Part shown: piece by piece, positions 20,388 to 29,750 of the stretch
Layout: each line of letters starts with the position of its first letter
Numbering within the stretch: the first letter of the stretch is position 1
DNA from: Bacilli bacterium
Lineage (GTDB): Bacteria; Bacillota_I; Bacilli_A; RF39; UBA660
Assembly: GCA_022009835.1 (NCBI GenBank)
Contig: CP091726.1
Span: forward strand, 558,001-622,000
Direction of reading: 5' to 3'
Length of the DNA: 64,000 bases
The notes under the pieces: generated by a model
Databases searched by the model: none
Told to the model about the DNA's origin: nothing
What the model saw: only the letters and a program-made list of their open reading frames with translations
Translations under genes and position numbers: made by a program

Positions 20388-20672
20388 ATGATTAATAGGT
20401 ATAAGTTTACTAAAGGGGTATATAGTGATTATATAATACTTATACTTAAAGATGGTAAGTATTATTCATTTGGTGATGATAAGAGAATACTTGATTATAT
20501 TGGGTTTAATAATAAGTTATCTAAACTTAAGAAGAAGAGCATTAATTTTATTGTTTTAGATGATTTAGAAATACTTGGGTATGTTAAATATGAAATTAAT
20601 AATTTATATAAGTATTTATATTTATCTTATATTAGTGATATATTATATAAAAATAAAGAGAAGTTTAATTAA
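20388..20672 (+). CDS. MutS N-domain-like small protein, DGR accessory candidate 1
   Basis: 94 aa, intact. The pattern DYIILILKDGKYYSFGDD, then KRIL, then INFIVLDDLE resembles the start of MutS domain I (IILYRLGDFYEMFFDDA). Start set at ATG 20388 because GGAGG lies between it and the upstream in-frame ATG 20367. The stop overlaps the next start by one base, so the two are translationally coupled. MutS-like small proteins have been reported as accessory genes of some DGRs; placement directly after the template repeat supports that reading. Similarity is weak and by eye. Confidence 0.5.
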   Translation: MINRYKFTKGVYSDYIILILKDGKYYSFGDDKRILDYIGFNNKLSKLKKKSINFIVLDDLEILGYVKYEINNLYKYLYLSYISDILYKNKEKFN

Positions 20673-21034
20673 TGAATAGTGTGGTTTTAAGAAAAAATGG
20701 AGGATTTTATTTATGTTTTGATAATGATGCTATTATTATATCGTACTTATTTGGTTATAAGATAGTTAATGGTAGAGTAGGTTTTCCTATTAATAGTCTT
20801 AATAAGATTACTAATCTATTAGAGAATGATTGTATAAATTATTCAATTAAAGAAAATCTAGAAGAAGTTAATAAGAAGTCTTTTGGTAAGAAGAATAAAT
20901 ATAAGTTTTATTTGGAAAAGGGTAAGAATAAGATTTATTTAGATAAGAGAGTTAATGCTATTATGGATAAGATTAATAATTTAGAATATGATAAGTTAAA
21001 TAATTTACTTGATATAATAGAGGAAAATATATGA
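20672..21034 (+). CDS. MutS N-domain-like small protein, DGR accessory candidate 2
   Basis: 120 aa, intact. VVLRKNGGFYLCFDNDA aligns with the MutS mismatch-recognition domain start, and RVGFPINSLNKITNLL aligns with the following GIPHHA-type segment of MutS. The Phe-x-Glu mismatch-reading motif is not kept (FYL in place of FYE), and there is no ATPase part. A basic Lys-rich stretch follows (KKSFGKKNKYKF). Start by one-base overlap TAATG with gene 1. Likely paralogous to gene 1. The real mutS is at 61545 and is unrelated in position. Confidence 0.55.
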   Translation: MNSVVLRKNGGFYLCFDNDAIIISYLFGYKIVNGRVGFPINSLNKITNLLENDCINYSIKENLEEVNKKSFGKKNKYKFYLEKGKNKIYLDKRVNAIMDKINNLEYDKLNNLLDIIEENI

Positions 21035-21037
21035 ATA

Positions 21038-21142
21038 ATGATTTTTGTTATTATTAAGAATATTAAGTTATTTATTGATTCTTTAGATGTTATTGATGTT
21101 AATATTCCTAATAGTGATAAGGTTATTAAAGATAGGTTATAA
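21038..21142 (+). CDS. Small ORF, function unknown (possible remnant)
   Basis: 34 codons, starting MIFVIIKNIKLF and ending SDKVIKDRL. An ATG at 21031 overlapping the previous stop gives another frame, so this could be the start of a longer broken gene. If a DGR reverse transcriptase once followed, this is where it would begin; no RT motif is visible. Confidence 0.3.
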   Translation: MIFVIIKNIKLFIDSLDVIDVNIPNSDKVIKDRL

Positions 21143-21439
21143 ATATGGTAAGTAAATTTTTTTTAAGAAATGGATAATTCAGGAATGGGTATCTGTTTTT
21201 TTATTTGTTTTTTTGTGTTAACTAGAAGTTAATAAATTGTTTGCTTTTTTTGTTCGTGTTTTTTTACTTTTTTTCACTTTTTTTAACAAATTTCGGGAAA
21301 AAAACTACAATTTTCAAAAATTTGTTTATATATAGTGAAGGGAGGAGCAGCGCATTATGAAAAAATACAAATATCGGTTATAGGGATAACCACTAGAATA
21401 AATAGGGGCTATTAACTCTAAAAAAAGAAGGAGACATAA
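21143..21439. other. Gene-free T-rich stretch
   Basis: Holds at least six runs of seven T within about 150 bases (21200-21290), then GGGAGGAG and small hairpins GGTTAT/GATAACC and AATAG/CTATT before the Rpn-like gene. No coding potential seen. Confidence 0.6.
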
Positions 21440-22363
21440 ATGATAAAAAAATTAAAAAACAATAAAATAGCACCCTTATATTATGATAGAGTATTTAAGA
21501 TAGTCTTCTCTAGAGAGAAGAGGATATTAATTAGATTATTAAATAATATATTGGGAACTAATTATTCAGAAGATGCTCAAGTATCTTTTGAGAGACCTCT
21601 ATTATCAAGAGATATGAATGGTAAAGAATTTAGACAAGACGTAGTCATTGTCATAAATGAAAAAAAGAATATATTTGCATAGAATTAAATAGAAGAGCTG
21701 ATGCTTACTCATTAAATAGAAATCTAATATATATAATGGATTTAATGATATTAGGATTAAATAAAGGAGATAGCTCTGATATTATTGATAATAAAAGCGT
21801 TAAGTTACTTAATTTAAATAATTTTTCTAATAAAGGAGGTATATTATTAGAAAAAGCCTATTTAGTCTATATAGCAGTTAATGAAATAGCTACTAATTTG
21901 TTTTCTGTATATGATTTGGATATTGCAAAATGTAGAAAAATGATATATAATGAAAACAGGAAAGATAATATAGTGAGAATAGGAAGTGCACTTACTGCTA
22001 GTACAATAGAAGAATTATCCTATTTCCTAGGAGAGGAGTTACTTAGTATGGATGAGAAAGAAGCGTTCCTAAATACAGTAATGGAAGCAAACAATAGAGA
22101 AATACTAAAGGCTTGGAATGAAGAGAGAAATCAGATTTGGAAAGAAGAAATGACATTAAAGAACTCTTATAAGAGAGGTATTGATGAAGGCAAAGAAGAA
22201 GGCCTTCAAGAAGGAATAGAGAAAGGCCTTCAAGAAGGAATAGAATATAATATGGTATCTATGATAAAGAACATGCTAAAGAAAAAAAGCAGATTATAAC
22301 TTTATTTCAGAAGTATCAGGCAAATCAATTGAAGAAATAAAAGAAATAGAAAGAAATATGTGA
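21440..22363 (+). CDS. Rpn/PD-(D/E)XK nuclease family (putative transposase-like), frameshifted
   Basis: About 305 aa joined. The N-terminal nuclease domain has PLYYDRVFKIVFS, a catalytic Asp in FRQDVVIVINE and, across an A-run break at 21660, ICIELNRRAD as the ExxxR part. A Lys/Glu-rich C-terminus carries repeated EEGLQEGIEKGLQEG and ends with SGKSIEEIKEIE. This is the recombination-promoting nuclease/transposase-like family common in gut Firmicutes; actual transposition is unproven and no inverted repeats are seen. RBS AGAAGGAGA. A second break is near 22290. Confidence 0.75.
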
Positions 22364-22364
22364 T

Positions 22365-22390
22365 TCAAGGGAAGATTTATCTTCCCTTGA
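22365..22390 (+). terminator. Hairpin after Rpn-like gene
   Basis: Perfect 12-bp stem TCAAGGGAAGAT/ATCTTCCCTTGA with 2-base loop; weak T-tail. Confidence 0.6.
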
Positions 22391-22417
22391 TTGATATAGA
22401 TACTTGATTTATTAGGA

Positions 22418-22744
22418 GAGGAGTTACTTAGTATGGATGAGAAAGAAGTGTTCCTAAATACAGTAATGGAAGCTAATAATAGAGAAATACTAAAGGCTTG
22501 GAATGAAGAGAGAAATCAGATTTGGAAAGAAGAAATGACATTGAAGAACTCTTATAAAAGAGGTATAGATGAAGGAATAGAGAAAGGTCTTCAAGAAGGG
22601 ATGGAGAAAGGCATCAACGAAGAAAAACTATCTACGATAAAGAATATGCTTAAAGAAAAAATTAGTTATGAAACTATTTCTAAGGTATCAGGCAAATCAA
22701 TTGAAGAAATAAAAGAGATAGAGAATACTATGGGGAGAGAGTAA
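22418..22744 (+). pseudogene. Partial duplicate of the Rpn-like C-terminus
   Basis: Near-identical copy of 22023-22363, starting at AGGAGAGGAG before ATG 22433 (MDEKEVFLNTVMEANN...). It lacks the nuclease domain but keeps the repeated GIEKGLQEG tail and SGKSIEEIKEIE end, and its frame is intact where copy 1 is broken. It arose by tandem duplication or is the surviving 3' end of a second full gene. It may yield a 103-aa fragment; function unlikely. Confidence 0.75.
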
Positions 22745-22756
22745 ATCTCTCCTTTT
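22734..22756 (+). terminator. Terminator
   Basis: GGAGAGA/TCTCTCC with loop GTAAA overlapping the stop codon, then four T. Confidence 0.75.
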
Positions 22757-22760
22757 AAAT

Positions 22761-22850
22761 GGAAAATATAGTGGTTAGAAAGTATTTACTGTGAATATGA
22801 TATCTTATAACTGAATTAAAGTTTAGAAATATTGTCAAATTAAATGACAA
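22761..22850 (+). repeat. Intergenic structured element, copy B (upstream of parE)
   Basis: Core GTTAGAAAGTATT, then GTGAATATGATATCTTAT, as in the other copies. Hairpins are the most diverged: a weak first stem, then TTGTCA/TGACAA with a 7-base loop (22832-22850). It lies between a terminator and the parE promoter. Confidence 0.65.
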
Positions 22851-22855
22851 ATAAC

Positions 22856-22884
22856 TTGATAGAGTGTTTAATTTATAGTATAAT
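22856..22884 (+). promoter_or_regulatory. Sigma-A promoter of parE
   Basis: TTGATA, 17 bases, TATAAT; 33 bases upstream of the parE ATG. Confidence 0.85.
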
Positions 22885-22916
22885 TGTAATGGAAATTGAT
22901 AGAAAGAGTGATATAA

Positions 22917-24822
22917 ATGACAGCAAAAATATGATGAGAGTTCAATTAAAATATTGGAAGGATTAGAGGCAGTTAGAAAAAGACCTGGTATGTATATTGG
23001 TTCTACAGATAAGAGAGGTTTACATCATTTAGTATGGGAAATAGTGGATAATTCTATTGATGAAGCATTAAATGGATATGGTAATCATTTGAAGATAGTT
23101 CTTCATAAGGATGGTAGTGTTAGTGTAACTGATAAAGGTAGAGGTCTTCCGGTTGGTATGCATTCTTCGGGTAAAAGTACGCCAGAAGTTATTTATACAG
23201 TACTTCATGCTGGTGGTAAGTTTACTGAGGGTGGATATAAAGTATCAGGAGGATTACATGGTGTTGGTGGTTCTGTTGTTAATGCTTTGAGTTCAGTTAT
23301 GGAAGTTGTGACTCGTAGAGATGGTGGAGAATACTATATTAAGTTTGAAAATGGTGGTAAAGTAGTAGTTCCTCTTAAGAAGGTAGGAACTACTAATAGA
23401 ACTGGTACGACGGTTAAATTTAAACCAGATCCAACGATATTTAGTTCAACAACTTTTAGTTTTTCAACGATATGTGAGAGAATGCAAGAGAGTGCTTTCT
23501 TGATTAGTGGTCTTACTATTGAAGTGGTAGATGAGATTGATGGTAGAAGTGAAAAATATCATTATGAAAATGGATTAGAGGCTTTCTGTGAATACTTGAA
23601 TGAAAATAAGGGTGTACTTCATAAGCCATTATGTTTTACTGCTAGTAAGGATAAAATTAATGTATCAGTAGCTATGCAATATACTGATAGTTATGCTGAG
23701 AATATTGTATCGTTTGTTAATGATGTTAAAACTAGTGATGGTGGTAGTCATGAGGTTGGTTTTAAGACCGCTATTACGAAGGTTCTTAATGATTATGCTA
23801 GAACTAATGGTTATTTAAAAAAAGATAAGAGTTTTGATGGTTCTGATGTTAGAGAAGGACTTACGGCTATTATATCAGTTCAGATACCAGAAGATTTATT
23901 ACAGTTTGAAGGTCAAACTAAGGCTAAACTTGGTACGCCAGTTGCTAGAACAATAGTAGAAGCAGTAGTTACGGAAAAGTTAAAGTTTTTCTTAGAAGAA
24001 AATAAAGCGGTAGCTACGAAGATTGTTGGTAAGGCTTTAAAGGGTAAAGAAGCAAGGGAAGCTGCTAGAAAGGCAAGAGAAGAGACTAGAAAAGGAAAAG
24101 ATAATAAGAAGACAGAAAGGTTATTGTCTGGTAAATTAACTCCGGCTCAAAGTAAGAAAGCTATGGAAAAAGAGTTATTTATCGTAGAGGGTGATTCTGC
24201 CGGTGGTAGTGCTAAACAAGGTAGAGATAGAAAGACACAGGCTATTCTTCCTTTAAGGGGTAAGGTTTTAAATACTGAAAAGACAAGAATGGAAGAGATT
24301 TTCAAGAATGAAGAGATTAATACTTTGATTTATACAATTGGTGCTGGAGTAGGAGCAGACTTTGATGTTAATGATATTAATTATGGTAAGGTTATTATTA
24401 TGACCGATGCTGATGATGATGGTGCTCATATTCAGTGTTTACTTTTAACTTTCTTTTATAGGTATATGAAACCTTTAATTGAAGAGGGTCATTTATATAT
24501 AGCAATGCCTCCTTTATATAAGGTTAGTTATAGTAATAAACATATATATGCTTGGAGTAATGAAGAATTGAAAGATGAGACTAGTGGTAGAGTAAATTAT
24601 AAAGTTCAAAGATATAAAGGACTTGGTGAAATGAATGCTAGTCAGTTATGGGAAACTACTATGGATCCTAAAGAAAGAAAATTAATTAAGGTTAATATTA
24701 CTGATGCTGCTTTAGCTGAGAAGAGAGTGTCTGTTCTTATGGGGGATGCTGTTGAACCTAGAAAAAATTGGATAGAAGAAAATGTAATATTCTCACTTGA
24801 AGATGATTATAAGATTGCATAA
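22917..24822 (+). CDS. parE: DNA topoisomerase IV subunit B, one break at the start
   Basis: ATPase subunit of topo IV, partner of ParC. About 635 aa. The GHKL ATPase domain has EIVDNSIDEAL, DKGRGLPVGMH and GGLHGVGGSVVNALS; the TOPRIM part has FIVEGDSAGGSAKQGRDR, LRGKVLNTEK and TDADDDGAHI; the end has YKGLGEMNA. RFERD and the KKTERLLSGKLTPAQSK linker match staphylococcal ParE rather than GyrB. The start is taken as ATG 22917 (MTAK...), with one extra A before TATGATGAGAG breaking the frame. The next gene follows after 14 bases. Confidence 0.93.
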
Positions 24823-24836
24823 TAATAGGTATTTAT

Positions 24837-26545
24837 ATGAATGAAGATTTAAAGATAATAAAGAAGAAGTATGGCGAGAAGATGATGCATTTATGTAGGA
24901 ATATGTTTCCTACTATATTAGAAGAAAAGGGGTTATTACCTAAACTTTTGCTAGAACACTTTGAGCCAAGTCATGATTTATATAATGATTTGGAAAAGTA
25001 TAGTTCTATATTATTTGCTGGTTTTGAGGGGTATATCAATAGTCTAGTAGTTGCTAATAAAAAAGAAATGTTAACGACTTCGTTAACTCCTAAAGAGTTA
25101 TTAGACAAAGCAGGATATACTTTATATGAGTGTAAAACTGAGGAAGATATTCAGAAGTTTAAAAAATATTATGCTAAAGGTGAAGAACTATGTACTTTTA
25201 GAGGAAATAGATTAAATCGTTGTTATGTTTTCTTTGCCGTAAAGAAAGATGCAGATAATATTAAAAGAGAAGATTATAAAGAGCCATTTAGGGAAGATGA
25301 GTATGGAACATCAGTAATTAGTATTCAGTTTACTAGAGGAAGTAATTCTTATTTATCAATAAAGAACAGGTATAATCATACTGTACCTAATCCAGATGCC
25401 ACATTTAATAATAATCTAGATAATATAATACCAGGTCTTAGTTATGCCTTTCAAAAACAATATGGATTATCTTATCGTAATATTGATGATAATTTCTATA
25501 TTCCTTTTTATGTTAAAGCTAAAGATGGTAAATATTATAAATACAATTATGAAATAAATAATATCTACTATTGTCCTAATAATATTATAATAGATAATTT
25601 TGAAGTTAAAAGGTATAGTGATGAATATCAGAGATATTTGGTAGTAGATTATTTTGTAATAGATAGACAAAAATATAAAAAGATATATTTATATGATGAA
25701 GAAGTTGGAACTAGTACTTCTAGTAAGGTGATGGATGATGATGAGTTATATGCTTATGATGAAGTTTTTGGAGATAGTTTTATAGAATATTTTGAAAATA
25801 ATGAAATAGAAAATATTAAAATATCTACTAATGAAGATGGTAGTAGGAGTATAATAGTTTCGGTAAAAGATAAGGAAGATGCTATTATTACAATTGATAA
25901 GTTTAATAGAATAATTGGTTATAAGAATAATAATATAACTTCTATTCATAATAATTTCTTATTATATAATGAGATAATAAGTAGAGTTGAAATGAAAAAA
26001 ATGTTAGAGATATTGGTGATAATTTCTTGAAAAAAATGGACATGCACTCAAGAATCTTATTACACCTAATTTAATTTCGGTAGGAGATGATTTCTTACTT
26101 GATAATTATCATTTAGAAGAGTTGTTGTTACCGAGATTGGAAAGAGTTGGAAATGATTTTTTTATCTTCGAATATTTTTGGTTAAAGAAGTTATTTTTAC
26201 CTAATTTAATTTCGGTAGGAGATGATTTCTTACTTGATAATTATCATTTAGAAGAGTTGTTGTTACCGAGATTGGAAAGAGTTGGAGATGATTTTTTTAT
26301 CTTCGAGATATTTTTGGTTAAAGAAGTTATTTTTACCTAATTTGAAAAAAAGGTAGGTAATAGTTTTTCTATTATATAATGAAATGGCAAGAGTTATTGA
26401 ACTACCACTTCTTGAGGTGGTAGGAAATAGATTTATGTCATGTGCATTCAGAATAGATAATATTGATATGAGTAGTTTAAGAGAACATGGAACTAATTTT
26501 TTAAACTCTTATAAGGGTGATATAAATGGTAGAAAGATTAGATAA
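24837..26545 (+). CDS. Large protein of unknown N-domain with leucine-rich-repeat C-terminus, frameshifted
   Basis: Not recognised as a whole; about 565 aa joined. The N-terminal 380 residues are charged and Tyr/Asn-rich with no signal peptide or membrane helix; FTRGSNSYLSIKNRYNH and DNIIPGLSYAFQ hint at an enzymatic or binding fold. From about 26000 the protein becomes LRR-like with units of the form LPRLERVGDDFF and LPNLISVGDDFL, of about 22 residues. DNA of 26064-26196 is repeated almost exactly at 26197-26330. Breaks near 26010, 26030, 26340 and 26375 are in A/T runs. It follows parE closely. Confidence 0.5.
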
Positions 26546-26784
26546 TATGGTAAAATTATATGTAGAAAAGATAGATAATTATGATTATTATTTAAGAGAT
26601 GATAAGAGTAATAGATATATACTTAATATAGAATTATATAATACTATGGAAAAAAATAGAAATAAGTGATATAATATATATAGATAGTAGTTTATTAAAG
26701 ATAAATATACCTTTATCATTTGAATTATTAAATAGTAATAAGATTAATGATACAGAGATACTTATAATAAAAAAAGAAAGATAA
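26526..26784 (+). CDS. Small hypothetical protein, frameshifted
   Basis: Starts at ATG 26526 inside the end of the LRR gene and would give about 85 aa: MVERLDNMVKLYVEKIDNYDY at the start, and after an A-run break near 26650, IEISDIIYIDSSLLKINIP. It has the look of a small strand-rich domain that binds or covers a partner. Unknown. Confidence 0.4.
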
Positions 26785-26825
26785 GAATATATACTTAAGA
26801 AGAATATATGGGTAGAGGAGGTAAT

Positions 26826-27606
26826 ATGAAGAAAAGGTTACTAGGTGCTTTTATTGTACTATTTATATTAATAACATCTCTAATACTTGGTGAAATACCT
26901 TTTAGTATTGTTATGACAGTGGTAGCATTATTGGGATTAAAAGAATTAATAGATATAAAGTATAAAAAGAGGAAGATTGATTTTGTAAAGATACTTTGTT
27001 ATTTAATGATGATATTATTTATGATAAATAATTTAATATTAAAAATAGATAATAAGGTTATGATAAGTAGTAGTTTAATTTTATTGATATTACCTATTAT
27101 TTTTTTATGATGATAAAGATAGGTATAATATTAATGATAGTTTATATTTATTTGGTATAATATATTTTATAGGATATGCTTTTCTTAATATAATTGATAT
27201 GATGTGTATTAGTATATCTAAATGTATATATATCTTTGTAATAGCATTTATTACTGATACATATGCTTATATTAGTGGTATGTTAATTGGTAAGCATCAT
27301 TTTACAGATATATCTCCTAAAAAGACGATAGAGGGATGCTTAATAGGGGGTCTTATGGGATGCTTTATTGGTAGTATGTTCTACTACTTATTAGTTGGTG
27401 ATCTTTCAATTATTAAAACGATTATTATGTCGTTAGTATTAGTTTTCTTAAGTGAAACAGGAGATTTGGTATTTAGTTCAATTAAGAGATACTTTGATAA
27501 GAAAGATTATTCTAATATTATACCTGGTCATGGTGGTATTTTAGATAGATTTGATAGTGTTATATTTGTATCACTTGGAATGTTAATAATGCTTAATATA
27601 TTATAG
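26826..27606 (+). CDS. cdsA: Phosphatidate cytidylyltransferase, frameshifted
   Basis: Makes CDP-diacylglycerol from phosphatidate and CTP, the entry to phosphatidylglycerol and LTA precursors. About 259 aa with several membrane helices. The C-terminal family signature is clear: ISPKKTIEGCLIGGL, then GDLVFSSIKRYFDKKD and IPGHGGILDRFDS. Start at ATG 26826 with AGAGGAGG at 4 bases. One break near 27105 in a T-run. It is followed after 13 bases by rseP, as in the conserved uppS-cdsA-dxr-rseP cluster, but dxr is absent. Confidence 0.9.
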
Positions 27607-27619
27607 AGGAGGAATAGAA

Positions 27620-28663
27620 ATGGCAATATTATGGTTTATATTAATATTAGGGGGAATTGTTTTTAGTTCATGAATTTGGACATTTTATATTTTTCTAAAT
27701 TATTTGGGGGTATATGTATATGAGTTTTCAATAGGTATGGGACCTAAGTTACTTCATCATAAGAAGAAGGGGGGAGAGACTGAGTACTGCGTTAGGGCTA
27801 TTCCAATAGGTGGTTTTGTTTCATTAGCAGGAGAAGATGCTGATGATAATGAAAAAATAGATAAAAAGAGAATGTTATATACTAAACCAGTATGGCAAAG
27901 ATTTATTATTATGATAGCTGGTGCTACTTTTAACTTTATTTTTGCTTTTGTATTATTATTTCTTATGGCTTTAATATATGGTAGTATTTCTACTAAACCT
28001 ATTGTGGCTACGGTTAGTGAAGGATATCCTGCTTATACTGCTGGTATTAAAGAAGGGGATAGGATATTATCAGTAGATGGTAATAAGGTATCTAGTTGGA
28101 GTGAGGTACAATTATATATTGCTTCTTCTAAAGGTAATGATATTTCTTTTGTTCTTCAGGATAGTAATAAGAATAAGAGAACAGTAGTAGTAAAACCTAA
28201 TGTAGTAGAGGATAGTGAAGGTAATAAGAGTTTTGTAGTGGGTATTGGTATTGATAATACAGTAAAAAAAGGTTTTGTTAATTCAATTAAGTATGCTGGT
28301 GATACCACTATCAGTTTATATAAATTAATGTTGACGGTGTTAAAACAATTATTTACAGGAGAAGTATCGACGAAGGATTTATCTGGTCCTGTTGGTATTT
28401 ATACGATTGTTGATTCACAATCTAAGCAGGGATTTCAAAATATTATGTATTTAACTGCATATCTATCTATGAATGTTGGAGTTATTAATTTACTTCCATT
28501 CCCAGCTTTTGATGGTGGTAGGGTATTATTCTTAATTATTGAAAAGATTAGAAAAAAACCAGTACCTGCTAAAACGGAGGCTCTAGTTAATAGTATTGGC
28601 TTTATGTTACTTATGCTTCTTATGGTATATGTAACCTTTAATGATATATTGAGATTATTTTAA
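27620..28663 (+). CDS. rseP: Site-2 intramembrane zinc protease (RseP/RasP), frameshifted
   Basis: About 345 aa. The active site HEFGH lies in the first helix (after the break near 27663), FSIGMGP follows, a PDZ domain is at about 115-190 (GYPAYTAGIKEGDRI), and the second active-site segment is NLLPFPAFDGGRV. Cleaves membrane proteins such as anti-sigma factors and signal-peptide remnants. RBS GAGGAGG. Two breaks in T/G runs near 27663 and 27705. It ends at a terminator shared with rnhC. Confidence 0.9.
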
Positions 28664-28668
28664 AATAA

Positions 28669-28700
28669 AAAGAGGTAAGAATTATTTTCTTACTTCTTTT
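28669..28700. terminator. Bidirectional terminator between rseP and rnhC
   Basis: AAGAGGTAAGAA pairs with TTCTTACTTCTT; T-run one side, A-run the other. Confidence 0.8.
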
Positions 28701-29634
28701 AGTATACGATCAGTATTACTAAAGTTTAGTTTAGCAATATCATGGAGTATTTTTACTCCATATTTGTTAACTAATTTTATACCTACATCTTCAACATAAT
28801 AGTTAGCTCCTTTTTGGTAAGAAGATACCATATTTATCTCCTAGTTTATCCATTTCTTTAATGAATATATATCTACTTATTAGTGAAGAGACTGCTACTG
28901 AAAAGCATTTATCTTCTGCTTTAGTAATAAAAAGTTATTCCTTTTTAGTGGGTTTGGTATTTCAGATAAGTGATTATAGTAACTTTTTTCTGGTTCAAAT
29001 TGATCGACAACAATATAATCATAGTTATTATCTTTTTACCATTTCAGTTAATGCTTTATTATGAAGAATGGCTTTTATTTTTATTCATATTCATATTTGT
29101 TCCATAGTTATCATTATATTCTTTATTAGAGAGCATAATTGTTTTATATGGTATTTTTTTGATTATCTTTGGTACTATTTTTAGGATTTGTTCATCAGAT
29201 AATTTTTTTGAATCTTTGACACCTAATTCTGTTAAGAAAGGAATATTTTCTTTAGCTACAAAAGAGGCTGTTACAACAATTGGTCCATAGTAATCGCCTG
29301 TTCCTACTTCATCAGAACCTACTGATGATATGTTGGTTGGAATGGTTAATTCTTCGTCTTTTTTGATTTTTGGTTTTTCAGTATCAATAAAGTAATCAAT
29401 GTTTTCTTTATCTTTTTTTATGCTTTCCCACATACTAGATTCAATATCAGCAGATACTCCTTGAAACATGGCTTTACCTGATTCATATAATGTTACTATT
29501 GTATCACCGGTATTGGCTTGAAAGATAGCATAAGGGGGAGTTTTATCTCTTTTCATATCTTTATAAAATTCATTCATTAGTTTTTTTGTTTCGTTATCTA
29601 CTTTTTATAACTTTAGTAATTGTTTTTTTCCCAA
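28682..29634 (-). CDS. rnhC: Ribonuclease HIII, frameshifted
   Basis: Removes RNA from RNA-DNA hybrids in Firmicutes. About 310 aa. The N-terminal TBP-like substrate domain includes YAIFQANTGDTIVTLYESGK and AMFQG; the catalytic domain starts SVGSDEVGTGDYYGP with the Asp-Glu pair, then VKDSKKLSDEQI; across breaks the C-terminus reads YIVVDQF and AVSSLISRYIF. Start is TTG 29634, six bases after GAGGTG; the first break is near 29600. Further breaks near 29070, 29010, 28960 and 28820. Overlaps no other gene. Confidence 0.87.
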
Positions 29635-29693
29635 TTTATTTCACCTCTTTAATATATTGTATCATAAAATAAACTCTCATATCAATGGATAAT

Positions 29694-29722
29694 TTGACTA
29701 TTTTTGTAATTTATGGTATAAT
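29694..29722 (+). promoter_or_regulatory. Sigma-A promoter of the ligase gene
   Basis: TTGACT, 17 bases, TATAAT; 28 bases before the GTG start. Confidence 0.85.
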
Positions 29723-29750
29723 AATAGTGTTTTTTTGGGAGGGGATTTTA

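Noticed and set aside
21440..22744. Complete insertion sequence
   Set aside because: No terminal inverted repeats or target duplication found around the Rpn-like genes.
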